DNA of 52,141 nt, taken from NCBI RefSeq assembly GCF_004339675.1, contig NZ_SLVM01000023.1:1-52141 (forward strand). Reading direction: 5' to 3'. This DNA comes from Rhodovulum steppense (GTDB taxonomy: Bacteria > Pseudomonadota > Alphaproteobacteria > Rhodobacterales > Rhodobacteraceae). The notes under the pieces are model-generated. The model ran no database searches, was not told where the DNA came from, and saw only the letters and a program-made list of their open reading frames with translations. Shown in pieces: positions 1 to 10,119 of the stretch. The first letter of the stretch is position 1; the number at the start of each line of letters is the position of its first letter. A program made the translations under genes and the position numbers.

Positions 1-1548
<1,548 letters not shown>

Positions 1549-1555
1549 AACCGCC

Positions 1556-1855
1556 CAATATCTGTCCATCAAATACACCGAGAGGCTGGGCGAGGCGGGT
1601 ATCGAGCCCTCCGTCGGCAGCGTCGGCGACAGCTATGACAACGCCCTGGCGGAGACCATCAACGGTCTCTTCAAGGCCGAGGTCATCCACCGCCGCGGGC
1701 CATGGCGCAATTTCGAGGCAGTCGAAATTGCCACTCTCGAATGGGTGGATTGGTTCAACAACCGCCGCCTCATCGAGCCGATCGGAAACATCCCGCCGAC
1801 CGAAGCAGAGGCAAACTTCTACGCCGCTCTGGAAACTGAAGACATGGCCGCGTAA
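1556..1855 (+). pseudogene. IS3-family transposase OrfB, 3' fragment
   Basis: The frame resumes at the duplicated CAA codon and encodes the C-terminal rve domain: SVGSVGDSYDNALAETINGL carries the catalytic Glu, and ATLEWVDWFNNRRL is the usual IS3 tail motif. The fragment ends at a TAA at 1853-1855. Some 100 residues remain. It has no start of its own and would not be functional unless the IS30 copy excised precisely. Confidence 0.85.
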
Positions 1856-1948
1856 CTCACCGAAATCAGCCTCCGGCAAACCCGGTGCGGTTCAGGCAGC
1901 CGGATGGACCTATCGTCATGTCAACGAGACCGGGAACAGGCCACATGA

Positions 1949-2024
1949 TGGTGGGCGATGACGGACTCGAACCGCCGACATCCTCGGTGTAAACGAGGCG
2001 CTCTACCAACTGAGCTAATCGCCC
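1949..2024 (-). tRNA. tRNA-Val (anticodon TAC)
   Basis: The minus strand folds as a 76-nt tRNA with the 3' CCA encoded. The acceptor stem is GGGCGAT/ATCGCCC, the D-arm contains AGCTCAGTTGGTAGAGC, the anticodon arm is CCTCG-TTTACAC-CGAGG (anticodon TAC, reading GUA) and the T-loop is TTCGAGT. It is closely similar to the tRNA-Val(CAC) at 12070-12144. The IS3 element ends 54 bp from its 3' end. Confidence 0.97.
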
Positions 2025-2196
2025 ACCCTGCAGCCTTTAGACCGGGGCGGCCCGCTGCCGCAAGCCCCCGACGGCAGAAACAGGCGTGCAAAACGCCCAG
2101 CGTGAACCGCCTGTTAACCAGTCTCGGCGTTTCCTTCGGAATGCCCGATTTCCGCCCGAAATTGTGGAAAGTCTCGACCACAAGGAGTTGTCGTCG

Positions 2197-2406
2197 ATGG
2201 CCATCGCGTTCGTTCTAGTTTCCATTCTTTCCGGTGCCCTTTCCGCAATGCTCGCAGCGCTGGTTCTGGATGCTGGGCTGTTGGGCGCATTGCTGGCCTA
2301 CTGGCTGGGTGGCATGGTGGGCACGATGGCGCTGTTTCTGTGGACCGCGCTGCGCCCCGATGTCAGAACCGATCCGCGCTGCGAAACCGACCGCGTAACG
2401 GTCTGA
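2197..2406 (+). CDS. small two-helix membrane protein, function unknown
   Basis: A 69-residue protein. The frame is open further upstream, but the ATG at 2197 has AAGGAG at 2182-2187 with 9-nt spacing, so I take it as the start. Residues 1-26 (MAIAFVLVSILSGALSAMLA) and about 30-52 (GALLAYWLGGMVGTMALFLW) form two hydrophobic helices with a small loop. The C-terminal tail of about 18 residues is charged and probably cytoplasmic. I do not recognise a family. It lies outside the island, between the two tRNA-Val loci in the ancestral order. Confidence 0.7.
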   Translation: MAIAFVLVSILSGALSAMLAALVLDAGLLGALLAYWLGGMVGTMALFLWTALRPDVRTDPRCETDRVTV

Positions 2407-2513
2407 CCGACCAACATCTTTCAAGGCCGCGCCCGCCCGACCAAATCCCTGAACCGAATACCCGCCACCGAAACGAAAAAGGGCGCCCGTCATGGACAAC
2501 CTCGTCGTGTTCC

Positions 2514-2535
2514 GGTGGGTGATGAGAGATTCGAA
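2514..2535 (+). repeat. attL-like direct repeat (tRNA-Val 3' end copy)
   Basis: These 22 bases are identical to 12071-12092, which lie in the 3' end of tRNA-Val(CAC), covering the acceptor strand and part of the T-arm. Identity stops abruptly on both sides. This is the expected remnant when an element integrates into a tRNA 3' end, and it marks the left island boundary. Confidence 0.88.
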
Positions 2536-2824
2536 ATCTCTCGGAAGAAGCCCAGAACGCTGATTTTAAAAGATATTTTTGCAGCCTCGTCAACGCTTGT
2601 GTACCAGCGTCCTGCACTTGCTGTCAAAGCCAAATGAGTGCGACGACGCGGGCGAGCATCAGATTCTGACGGAAAAATTCGAGCGGCCGGAAGTCGACGC
2701 TTCGATGCCGCGCTTCCCCCGGGCCCCCTCCTGTTGACCTGACACGCGCCGACGGGATTACGGACGGCTTCGGCAACTCCCCGACAGGCAACGCGCCCAA
2801 GGCTGCTATCCCGGTGCGCCCAAA

Positions 2825-2937
2825 CGTCCGATAGGGTATACCCCTGCGAACACGCCTCGCAGTCACGGAAAGGGTGTCCGTAAGCCTTGACTTCGATCAA
2901 CGGACAGGCATTCTAACGGACAAAACCCTTACGAACA
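2825..2937 (+). promoter_or_regulatory. candidate resolvase recombination site (res) and control region
   Basis: Six short copies related to TGTCCGTTA, the Tn3-type resolvase half-site pattern TGTCYRNTA: CGTCCGATA at 2825, TGCGAACA at 2845 (inverted), TGTCCGTAA at 2875, and inverted copies CAACGGACA at 2898, TAACGGACA at 2914 and TTACGAACA at 2929. They end 12 bp before the resolvase start, as in autoregulated res sites. A weak -35 (TTGACT, 2887-2892) lies inside. Repeat presence is seen; the res function is inferred. Confidence 0.55.
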
Positions 2938-2949
2938 CCAGGAGGCACC

Positions 2950-3585
2950 ATGTCCAAGACCATCCTCTACGCCCGCGTCTCGACCGCGGATCAGACCCTC
3001 AGTCACCAGAGAGCACAGGCCGAAGCGGCGGGGTTCACCATCGACACGGTTGTTGCCGATCATGGCGTCTCGGGCGTCACCACTAGGCTGGCCGACCGCC
3101 CCGAGGGCAAGCGGCTGTATGACATGCTGCGCAGGGGCGACGTTCTCGTGGTCCGTTGGGTGGATCGTCTGGGGCGCAACTATCAGGACGTCACCGACAC
3201 GATCCGGCACTTCATGCGCCAGGGCGTCGTGATCCGCACCGTCATCAACAACATGACCTTCGACGGGGCCACCACAGACCCCATGCAGGAGGCCGTGAGA
3301 GACGCGCTGATCGCCTTCATGGCGGCGATGGCACAGGCACAGGCCGAGGCGACGAAGGCCGCTCAGAGAGCCGGGATAGAGGCGGCGAAGGGCGATGGCG
3401 ACCGCTACCGGGGCAAGAAACCCAGCTATGACCGCGCGGCCTTCACCACGGTTCAGGACATGCTGTCCGCCGGGGCCGGGGCGTCGGAAATCGCGCGGAC
3501 GGCGGGCGTGTCACGCCAGACCGTGCTGCGGATCAGGGAAGACCCGGCAAAGGCCGAGGCGGCGCTGGCCCGCTGGGGGATGTGA
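2950..3585 (+). CDS. serine recombinase (resolvase/invertase family)
   Basis: A 211-residue small serine recombinase. The N-terminal catalytic domain has LYARVSTADQ with the nucleophile at Ser11, followed by VVRWVDRLGRNYQDV, which carries conserved arginines. The arm region (QEAVRDALIAFMAAMAQAQA) links to a C-terminal helix-turn-helix (GASEIARTAGVSRQTVLRI, about residues 178-196). The start is supported by AGGAGG four bases upstream. Length is normal for Tn3/DNA-invertase types. It reads towards hsdM, whose start is 85 bp after its stop. With the repeats upstream it probably acts at its own res site and represses itself. It could resolve island dimers or be a remnant of an older transposon. 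Confidence 0.92.
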   Translation: MSKTILYARVSTADQTLSHQRAQAEAAGFTIDTVVADHGVSGVTTRLADRPEGKRLYDMLRRGDVLVVRWVDRLGRNYQDVTDTIRHFMRQGVVIRTVINNMTFDGATTDPMQEAVRDALIAFMAAMAQAQAEATKAAQRAGIEAAKGDGDRYRGKKPSYDRAAFTTVQDMLSAGAGASEIARTAGVSRQTVLRIREDPAKAEAALARWGM

Positions 3586-3670
3586 TCCTGCGTCGCTATC
3601 TGTCTTCGTTCCTTGCCCTGACCCGGCAAATCCGGGACTACTCGCACAAACTCCTATCGGTCGGAACAGC

Positions 3671-5119
3671 ATGTACGAGAACGCCTTCAACAGCATCGAG
3701 CGCGCCCTTCGCGCCGAGGACGGCATCGCCAACGAGCTGGACTATGTCGAACAGACCTCGTGGGTCCTGTTCCTGAAATACCTGCACGATCTGGAAAGCG
3801 AACGGCGCGACCGGGCGGAACTGGAAGGCCGCGACCATGCCCCGATCATCGACGGGCAATATCGCTGGGACCGCTGGGCCGCCCCGAGGAAGGATGGCGA
3901 ATTCGACCACAACGCGGCCCTGACCGGCGACGACCTGATCCGCTTTGTCGACCGCGAGCTGTTCCCCTATCTCGGCCGCTACCACGACCGCGCGACCGGC
4001 CCGGACACCATCGAATACAAGATCGGCGAGGTGTTCACCGAACTGCGCAACAAGTTCCGCTCGGGCTACATCCTGCGCGACGTGCTGGAAATCATCGACG
4101 GGCTGCATTTCAACACCCAGGCCGACAAGCACGAGCTGTCCGCGCTCTACGAAACCCGCATCCGGCGGATGGGCAACGCGGGGCGGAACGGCGGCGAATA
4201 CTACACGCCCCGCCCGCTGATCCGCGCCATGATCCGCGTGGTCGATCCGAAGATCGGCGAGACGATCTACGACGGCGCCGTCGGCTCGGCCGGGTTCCTG
4301 TGCGAAGCCTACGACTACATGCGCCGCCCCGGCATCAGCGCGACCGATTACGACACGCTGCAACGCCACACCTTCCACGGGCAGGAAAAGAAGTCGCTGG
4401 CCTATGTCATCGGCATCATGAACATGGTGCTGCACGGGATCGAGGCGCCGAACATCGTCCACACCAACTCGCTCAACGAGAACGTGATGGACATTCAGGA
4501 AAAGGACCGCCACGACATCGTCCTTGCCAATCCGCCCTTCGGCGGGGGCGAGCGGCGCGAGGTGCAGCAGAACTTTCCCATCAAGTCGGGCGAGACGGCC
4601 TATCTGTTCCTGCAACATTTCATCCGCAAGCTGCGCGCGGGCGGCCGGGCGGCAGTGGTCATCAAGAATACCTTCCTGTCCAACACCGACAATGCCAGCG
4701 TGGCGCTGCGGCGCGAGCTGCTGACCGCCTGCAACCTGCATACCGTGCTGGACTGCCCGCAGGGCACGTTTCAGGGCGCGGGGGTCAAGACCGTGGTGCT
4801 GTTCTTCGACAAGGGCGAACCGACCCGGCGCATCTGGTATTACCAGCTCGATCCGGGGCGCAGCCTGGGCAAGACGAACCCGCTGAACGACGACGACATG
4901 GCCGAATTCGTCGACCTGCAACGGGGCGGCGTGACCGGGCCGAAATCCTGGATCGTCGAAGTCGCGGACCTGGACGCCCAGACAATGGATTTGTCGGTCA
5001 AGAACCCCAACGCCCCCGAAGACGCCCCCCTGCGCGACCCCGAGGCGATCATCGCCGACATGCTGGCCCGCGACGCCGAGACCGCGCAAATCCTCGAAGA
5101 CATTCGGGGGATGCTGTGA
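3671..5119 (+). CDS. hsdM: type I restriction-modification system, DNA methyltransferase subunit HsdM
   Basis: Adenine-N6 methyltransferase subunit of a type I R-M complex. The frame is open back to 3395, but the family begins at the ATG at 3671 (MYENAFNSIERALR), giving 482 residues. An N-terminal helical HsdM_N domain (about 1-130) precedes the SAM-binding domain. Motif I reads YDGAVGSAGFL instead of the common DPxxGTGGFL, and motif IV is the regular NPPF (IVLANPPFGGG), with RNGGEYYTPRPLI before motif I as usual. The TGA stop overlaps the GTG start of hsdS, so the two are translationally coupled. It methylates host DNA at the sequence chosen by HsdS and is needed for cleavage as well. Confidence 0.95.
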   Translation: MYENAFNSIERALRAEDGIANELDYVEQTSWVLFLKYLHDLESERRDRAELEGRDHAPIIDGQYRWDRWAAPRKDGEFDHNAALTGDDLIRFVDRELFPYLGRYHDRATGPDTIEYKIGEVFTELRNKFRSGYILRDVLEIIDGLHFNTQADKHELSALYETRIRRMGNAGRNGGEYYTPRPLIRAMIRVVDPKIGETIYDGAVGSAGFLCEAYDYMRRPGISATDYDTLQRHTFHGQEKKSLAYVIGIMNMVLHGIEAPNIVHTNSLNENVMDIQEKDRHDIVLANPPFGGGERREVQQNFPIKSGETAYLFLQHFIRKLRAGGRAAVVIKNTFLSNTDNASVALRRELLTACNLHTVLDCPQGTFQGAGVKTVVLFFDKGEPTRRIWYYQLDPGRSLGKTNPLNDDDMAEFVDLQRGGVTGPKSWIVEVADLDAQTMDLSVKNPNAPEDAPLRDPEAIIADMLARDAETAQILEDIRGML

Positions 5120-6270
5120 AGGACTTGGCCAGGACGGGGTGGCGAACCGTGCCGCTGGCCGAGGTGGCAACCGTCATCAATGGGGGCACCCCGAAATCCA
5201 AGGTCGCCGAATACTGGGGCGGCGACATTCAATGGCTGACACCCAAGGACATGGGGCGGATGGACGGCCGCGAGATTGGCGAGACTCCTAGGAGGATTTC
5301 CGAAAGCGGTCTTTGCAATTCATCGGCCCGGCTGGTCCCGGCACGATCCGTCATCCTTTCGACGCGCGCACCGATTGGGCATCTTGCGGTGAACACGGTG
5401 CCTATGGCTTTCAATCAGGGATGCCGTGGGTTGGTGCCGGGCGAAAGCCTGGACCATCTCTACCTGTATTACTTCCTTCTGGCGAACCGCGCGCTTTTGG
5501 AAAGCCTCGGGACCGGCACGACATTCAAAGAGCTTTCAAGCTCCAACTTGAAATCTGTGAAAATTCCCCTCCCGCCCCTCGAAGACCAACGGCGGATCGT
5601 TGCGGTTCTGGACGAGGCGTTCGTGGGTCTGGCCCGCGCCCGTGCCCACGCCGAAGCCAACCTCGCCGACGCGCGGGAGTTGTTCTCGAACACGCTTTCG
5701 CATGAGTTCTGGAAGGAAAGCGGAAACTGGCCCGCGAAGTCAATTAGCGAAATCGCTGAAAACCTTGACCGGTTGAGAGTGCCGATAACCAAGAAAGACC
5801 GAAATCCGGGCAGCATACCCTATTACGGGGCATCGGGGGTGGTCGATCACGTCGCGGACTTCATATTCGATCAGGACTTGCTGCTTGTGTCCGAGGACGG
5901 AGCAAACCTGCTGGCCAGAACTTATCCGATCGCCTTCTCGATCAGTGGCAAGTCGTGGGTAAATAATCACGCCCATGTGCTTCGCTTCGCAGACCTCGAT
6001 TCACAGGAATACGTCCGGCTCTATCTGAACGCCATTTCGCTTGAGCCATACGTGAGCGGCATGGCGCAACCGAAGCTGAACCAAAAAGCGCTGAATCGAA
6101 TCCCGATACCTTGGCCCACCCCTGAAACACGCAGCGCCATCGTTGCCAAAGCCGCTTGGCTGAGTTCCCGGACCGAAGAATTGCATCAGCACTATTCCGG
6201 GAAAATTGTTCACCTCGACGCCCTGCGCCAATCCCTTCTGCAAAAGGCCTTCTCGGGCGGCCTGACCTGA
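5116..6270 (+). CDS. hsdS: type I restriction-modification system, specificity subunit HsdS
   Basis: DNA sequence-recognition subunit, 384 residues from a GTG at 5116 that overlaps the hsdM stop. Two target-recognition domains are visible: TRD1 about residues 5-155 (GWRTVPLAEVATVINGGTP, ending LSSSNLKSVKIPLPPLEDQ) and TRD2 about 205-360 (ISEIAENLDR to LNQKALNRIPIPW). They are separated by a conserved helix (QRRIVAVLDEAFVGLARARA) that spaces the two half-sites, with a second helix at the C-terminus. TRD2 has visibly lower GC and more A/T-ending codons than hsdM and hsdR, consistent with domain shuffling. It ends 14 bp before hsdR. Confidence 0.93.
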   Translation: MKDLARTGWRTVPLAEVATVINGGTPKSKVAEYWGGDIQWLTPKDMGRMDGREIGETPRRISESGLCNSSARLVPARSVILSTRAPIGHLAVNTVPMAFNQGCRGLVPGESLDHLYLYYFLLANRALLESLGTGTTFKELSSSNLKSVKIPLPPLEDQRRIVAVLDEAFVGLARARAHAEANLADARELFSNTLSHEFWKESGNWPAKSISEIAENLDRLRVPITKKDRNPGSIPYYGASGVVDHVADFIFDQDLLLVSEDGANLLARTYPIAFSISGKSWVNNHAHVLRFADLDSQEYVRLYLNAISLEPYVSGMAQPKLNQKALNRIPIPWPTPETRSAIVAKAAWLSSRTEELHQHYSGKIVHLDALRQSLLQKAFSGGLT

Positions 6271-6284
6271 CCTAACCTCGCCCC

Positions 6285-8612
6285 ATGTTCGACACCGAGA
6301 CCGAAGCCGACACCCGCGCCACCCGCATCGACCCGGTGCTGCGCGCGGCTGGCTGGGGCACGGTCGAGGGCGCCCGCATCCGGCGCGAGGTGATCTGCCC
6401 CGGCCGCATCGTGCCCGGCGGCAAGCGGGGCGACCGGCTGGCCGCCGATTACGTCCTGATCTACCGCGACCAGAAGCTGGCCGTGATCGAGGCCAAGCGG
6501 GCGGGCCTTGCCCCCACCACGGGGCTGGCCCAGGCCAAGGACTATGCCGACCGGCTGGGCGCGCGGTTCGCCTATGCCACCAACGGGCTGGGCTGGTATC
6601 AGGCCGACATGGTCACGGGGGCCGAGGGCGATGTTGCCCCCTTCCCCTCGCCCGACGAGCTGTGGGCGCGGTGTTTTTCCGACGCCAACCTGTGGCGCGA
6701 GCGGTTCGGCGCGGTGCCGTTCGAGACGGCGGGCGGCAAGTGGGAGCTGCGCTATTACCAGCACCGGGCGATCAACGCCGCGCTGGAACGGATCGGCCAG
6801 GGCGACCGGCGCATCCTGCTGACGCTGGCCACCGGCACCGGCAAGACCTCGATCGCGTTCCAGATCGCGTGGAAGCTTTTCCATGCCCGCTGGAACCTGT
6901 CGGGCGAACCCATACGCCGCCCCCGCATCCTGTTTCTGGCCGACCGAAACATCCTTGCCGATCAGGCCTACAACGCCTTCGCCGCCTTTCCGGCCGACGC
7001 GGTGGCCCGGATCGACCCCGGCGCGATCCGCCGACGGGGCGGCGTGCCGAAGAACGCCAGCGTCTTCTTCACCATCTTCCAGACCTTCATGACCGGCGAG
7101 GGCGAGCCCAGCTACGAGGGCTATCCGCGCGACTTCTTCGACCTGATCGTGATCGACGAATGCCACCGGGGCGGGGCGAGCGACGAAAGTTCGTGGCGCG
7201 GGATCATGGAGTATTTCGCCCCCGCCGTGCAGCTTGGCCTGACCGCCACGCCCAAGCGGAAGCACAACGCCGATACCTATGCCTATTTCGGCGAACCGGC
7301 CTATACCTATTCGCTGCGCGAGGGGATCGAGGACGGCTTCCTGACGCCGTTCAAGGTGCGCCAGATGGCCAGCACAATCGACGAATATGTCTGGGACGGC
7401 CGCGACGAGGTGATCGCGGGCGAGCTGGACGAGGACCGGACCTATACAGAGGCCGATTTCAACACCCGCATCGTGATCGAGGAACGCGAGCGCAGCCGGG
7501 TGGCCGAATTCATGGCCGAAATCGACCAACGCCAGAAGACGCTGGTCTTCTGCGCCACCCAGGACCACGCGCTGCGGGTGCGCGACCATATCAACCAGAT
7601 CAAGTCGAACCCGAACCCCAACTACTGCCACCGGGTGACGGCCGACGACGGCAAACCGGGCGAACAGCACCTGCGCGACTTTCAGGACAACGACAAGACC
7701 ATCCCGACGATCCTGACCACCTCGCACAAGCTCTCGACTGGGGTGGACGCGCGCAACGTGCGCAACATCGTCCTGATGCGGCCGATCCGGTCGATGATCG
7801 AATTCAAGCAGATCATCGGGCGCGGCACCCGCACCTATGACGGCAAGGACTATTTCACGATCTACGACTTCGTCCGGGCGCATGAGAATTTCAACGACCC
7901 CGAGTGGGACGGCGAACCGATGCCCCCCGAAGGCCCCGCCCCGCCCCCGCGCGGCCCCGAAGCCGAACCGCCTACACCCCCGGAACCGCCCGAAGGGGGC
8001 GACGATGAGGGCGGCGGCGGGGGCGAGCCGCGCGCCAAGCTGGTGATCCGGCTGGCCGATGGCAGGGAACGCGAAATCTTCTATGTCGCCGCGACCACCT
8101 ATTGGGGGCCGGATGGGCGCCCGATGACTGCGCAGCAATTCCTGGAACGCCTGTTCGGCGATCTGGCCGACATGATCGGCGACGAAGACGAACTGCGCCG
8201 CAAGTGGAGCGACCCGGACAGCCGCGAACATTTCGTGGCCCTGTTGGAACAGCGCGGCTACGACGCCGACAAGCTGGCCGACATGCGCCGCCTGATCGAC
8301 GCCCCGGACAGCGACCTGTTTGACGTGCTGGCCTATATCCGGTTCACGACGCCGCCGAAGACCCGTGCCGACCGTGCGGACATGGTGCGCGGCGACGGTC
8401 TGGCCGAGGCCGATGCCGAAATGCGCGCTTTCCTGCTGGGTATCCTGCGGGCCTATGAGGACGTCGGCGAAAGCGAGCTGGGCAAGGACAAGCTCGGCGA
8501 TTTCCTGACGGCGCGGTACGGGACATTGGCCGATGCCAAGAACGCCTTGGGGGACGTGCCGACCATCCGGCGGGCCTTCTTCGAAGTGCAGCGCGACCTG
8601 TACCGCCAGTAG
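6285..8612 (+). CDS. hsdR: type I restriction-modification system, restriction/translocase subunit HsdR
   Basis: A 775-residue DNA translocase-endonuclease. An N-terminal PD-(D/E)xK nuclease is visible with Asp55 and the pair Glu69-x-Lys71 (VIEAKRAG). Two RecA-like helicase domains follow: Walker A TGTGKT at 183-188, DEAD-box-like DECH at 291-294, the LTATPKR motif, and motif VI QIIGRGTRTY. A Pro/Gly/Glu-rich hinge of about 35 residues (near 546-582) separates the motor from a C-terminal EcoEI-type assembly domain. All key residues are present, so the system should be able to restrict. It is third in the hsdMSR operon. Confidence 0.95.
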   Translation: MFDTETEADTRATRIDPVLRAAGWGTVEGARIRREVICPGRIVPGGKRGDRLAADYVLIYRDQKLAVIEAKRAGLAPTTGLAQAKDYADRLGARFAYATNGLGWYQADMVTGAEGDVAPFPSPDELWARCFSDANLWRERFGAVPFETAGGKWELRYYQHRAINAALERIGQGDRRILLTLATGTGKTSIAFQIAWKLFHARWNLSGEPIRRPRILFLADRNILADQAYNAFAAFPADAVARIDPGAIRRRGGVPKNASVFFTIFQTFMTGEGEPSYEGYPRDFFDLIVIDECHRGGASDESSWRGIMEYFAPAVQLGLTATPKRKHNADTYAYFGEPAYTYSLREGIEDGFLTPFKVRQMASTIDEYVWDGRDEVIAGELDEDRTYTEADFNTRIVIEERERSRVAEFMAEIDQRQKTLVFCATQDHALRVRDHINQIKSNPNPNYCHRVTADDGKPGEQHLRDFQDNDKTIPTILTTSHKLSTGVDARNVRNIVLMRPIRSMIEFKQIIGRGTRTYDGKDYFTIYDFVRAHENFNDPEWDGEPMPPEGPAPPPRGPEAEPPTPPEPPEGGDDEGGGGGEPRAKLVIRLADGREREIFYVAATTYWGPDGRPMTAQQFLERLFGDLADMIGDEDELRRKWSDPDSREHFVALLEQRGYDADKLADMRRLIDAPDSDLFDVLAYIRFTTPPKTRADRADMVRGDGLAEADAEMRAFLLGILRAYEDVGESELGKDKLGDFLTARYGTLADAKNALGDVPTIRRAFFEVQRDLYRQ

Positions 8613-8913
8613 CGGCCAATTAGGGCCTATCACAGGCAGATAAACGCATTTGGGCCCATCATCGGGAATAGGGCTCGTGGTGCCTCTACGAACAGTAGGC
8701 CGCGAGCCATCCTATACGCCCGACGACGGCTCAGCGTCGCGCTAGCGCCCGCCGTCACTCTTACAACTAACGCCCCTTCCTCATCGTCTTCCGCGAGGTG
8801 CTGCCGCTGCGGCCCTTTCGGTGTTCGCGGCATTTCCCCGACGGGATCGCTGCGCGGCACCTCGTGCGAGCCGATGGGCTCGACCATGCTCAACAACAAA
8901 GGAAATGCCCACC
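8613..8913. other. intergenic region between hsdR and the RNase H-like gene
   Basis: No gene is supported. An imperfect inverted repeat pairs cgaggtgctgccgc (about 8801) with gcgcggcacctcg (about 8853), so a long stem could form just before the next gene. The sequence is less GC-biased than its neighbours. A ribosome-binding site (AAAGGA, 8898-8903) serves the ATG at 8914. Confidence 0.45.
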
Positions 8914-9408
8914 ATGAACATCACTTTCGGCGCCGATGCGCTTCCCGACAACTGCGTCGTGATCTCGATCTTCGGCTGCTGCACGAAGAACCGCGGCCCC
9001 GGCGGCTACGCCACAACCGTCCAGGTTTTCGTGGACGCCAACGAAGCCGAAGTGACCATCGCACAAGGCAACGCGGCTGACACGACAAGCAACCGCATGG
9101 AGATGACCGCGTTGCTCGAAGGTCTGCATCGCGTCCCGGCCGGGTACGGCAAACCCGTGATTGTCTTGGCCAACAGCGATCTCATCGTCGGCGGATTGAA
9201 CAAGTGGGGGCAGAGCTGGCTCCGCAATGGCTGGCACGGCAACAACGGAAGCGCCGTGAAGAACCGCGATCTCTGGGAACTGATATTCGGCGCCGCCAAG
9301 GGAAAGCGTATCTGCGCTCACAGGATCGCCCCCGCGCGGAAGACCGTGCTTCGTCCGATAGCCTTGGATCAAGCCCGTGCTGGCACACTGTCGGCCGAGG
9401 CTGCCTGA
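8914..9408 (+). CDS. RNase H-fold protein with degenerate active site
   Basis: A 164-residue protein resembling RNase HI throughout: GCCTKNRGPGGY (glycine loop, about 21-32), NRMEMTALLEGL (helix A, Glu63 at the place of E. coli Glu48), and DLIVGGLNKW...SWLRNGWHG...AVKNRDLWELI, matching the RNase HI handle region. However, Phe20 stands where the catalytic Asp10 belongs (FGCC instead of DGSC), and the Asp70 position reads Ser88 with an Asp one residue later. It is therefore probably not an ordinary RNase H and may bind nucleic acid without cutting. The start at 8914 is preferred over the ATG at 8905 because AAAGGA is correctly spaced only for it. The stop overlaps the next gene's ATG. Confidence 0.78.
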   Translation: MNITFGADALPDNCVVISIFGCCTKNRGPGGYATTVQVFVDANEAEVTIAQGNAADTTSNRMEMTALLEGLHRVPAGYGKPVIVLANSDLIVGGLNKWGQSWLRNGWHGNNGSAVKNRDLWELIFGAAKGKRICAHRIAPARKTVLRPIALDQARAGTLSAEAA

Positions 9409-9965
9409 TGTATCTCGACCGTAATCTCGAAGCGACGGGGGTTATCGAGGAAACCGCTGACACCAGAAGTAAGGTAGAGACGCCGGAAAGCGGATTGCGG
9501 TCATGCCGGGGATGCGGCACCGCGTTCAGACCACGGCGCTCAAATCAGCTTTCCTGTTCCAAGACATGCCGAGACAAGGTCGCCAAGCGCAAGGCGCGCA
9601 GGATCACGCCCGCGAATTCCTTGTGCAGCCCGACCAAGCGTCGCGCGAATTTGGAGCTGCTGGACCGTGCCCGTCGTCTCGCGGAAATCCTGTACACCCT
9701 CCCCCCGCGCGAACGCCTCGGCTTCGTGAAGACCCTCGTTGACCAGGCACGAACTGGCGATGGGAAGCTCCGCGAGGTGCTTACGAACCGCTTCATCCTT
9801 CGGCCTGAAACCGACATGCGGTCCTTGTTCCATCGTGGCTCGCCCAGATCCTATCTGACAATCGCCCAGGCCGCGAACGAGTACTGCTGGCGGTTCTGGA
9901 ACGCCGACGTCCGCAGCGTGGTCTATGGCCTCGTCAGCGAGCCCGAGACCGGCGAAGTTGCATGA
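9408..9965 (+). CDS. zinc-finger protein of unknown function
   Basis: A 185-residue protein whose ATG overlaps the stop of the RNase H-like gene (TGATG), so the two are co-translated. Cysteines 33, 36, 50 and 54 (SCRGCGTAF ... LSCSKTCRDK) form a treble-clef or MYM-like zinc site followed by a basic stretch (KVAKRKARR), which suggests nucleic-acid binding. The rest (about 75-185) is helical with no motif I recognise; RLAEILYTLPPRERLGFVKTLV suggests an amphipathic helix. The pairing with an RNase H fold suggests a joint role in nucleic-acid metabolism or defence of the island. This is inference from context only. Confidence 0.68.
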   Translation: MYLDRNLEATGVIEETADTRSKVETPESGLRSCRGCGTAFRPRRSNQLSCSKTCRDKVAKRKARRITPANSLCSPTKRRANLELLDRARRLAEILYTLPPRERLGFVKTLVDQARTGDGKLREVLTNRFILRPETDMRSLFHRGSPRSYLTIAQAANEYCWRFWNADVRSVVYGLVSEPETGEVA

Positions 9966-10119
9966 TCGCCGAGACCACACATTTGAGGGCTTTGCCCTTG
10001 GTGGCGCCGTAGGCGGCTGCTAACCCACTGACCCCGCTTCACTCCCAAAGGGTGCCCGTACCATTATTATGGTGTCAGCGCTTTTTGGTCGGGTGGGCGG
10101 GGCCGTGCGCTGAGGTCGG

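Larger units (their letters stand above)
2407..2949. other. intergenic region with island left end and res-like repeats
   Basis: No credible gene is seen. It contains the left attachment repeat (2514-2535), an AT-rich patch (about 2560-2582) unlike the surrounding GC-rich DNA, and a cluster of TGTCCGTTA-like repeats (2825-2937) just upstream of the resolvase gene. Open frames on either strand here have no recognisable motifs or codon bias. Confidence 0.6.

Noticed and set aside
2490-2900. 136-codon minus frame across the island left end
   Set aside because: Crosses the attachment repeat and res-like repeats; no family and no RBS.
3638-5170. 510-codon minus frame opposite hsdM
   Set aside because: No motif; hsdM is intact on the plus strand.
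6210-8633. 807-codon open frame on the minus strand opposite hsdR
   Set aside because: A high-GC shadow of hsdR with no motifs, while hsdR shows complete nuclease and helicase signatures.
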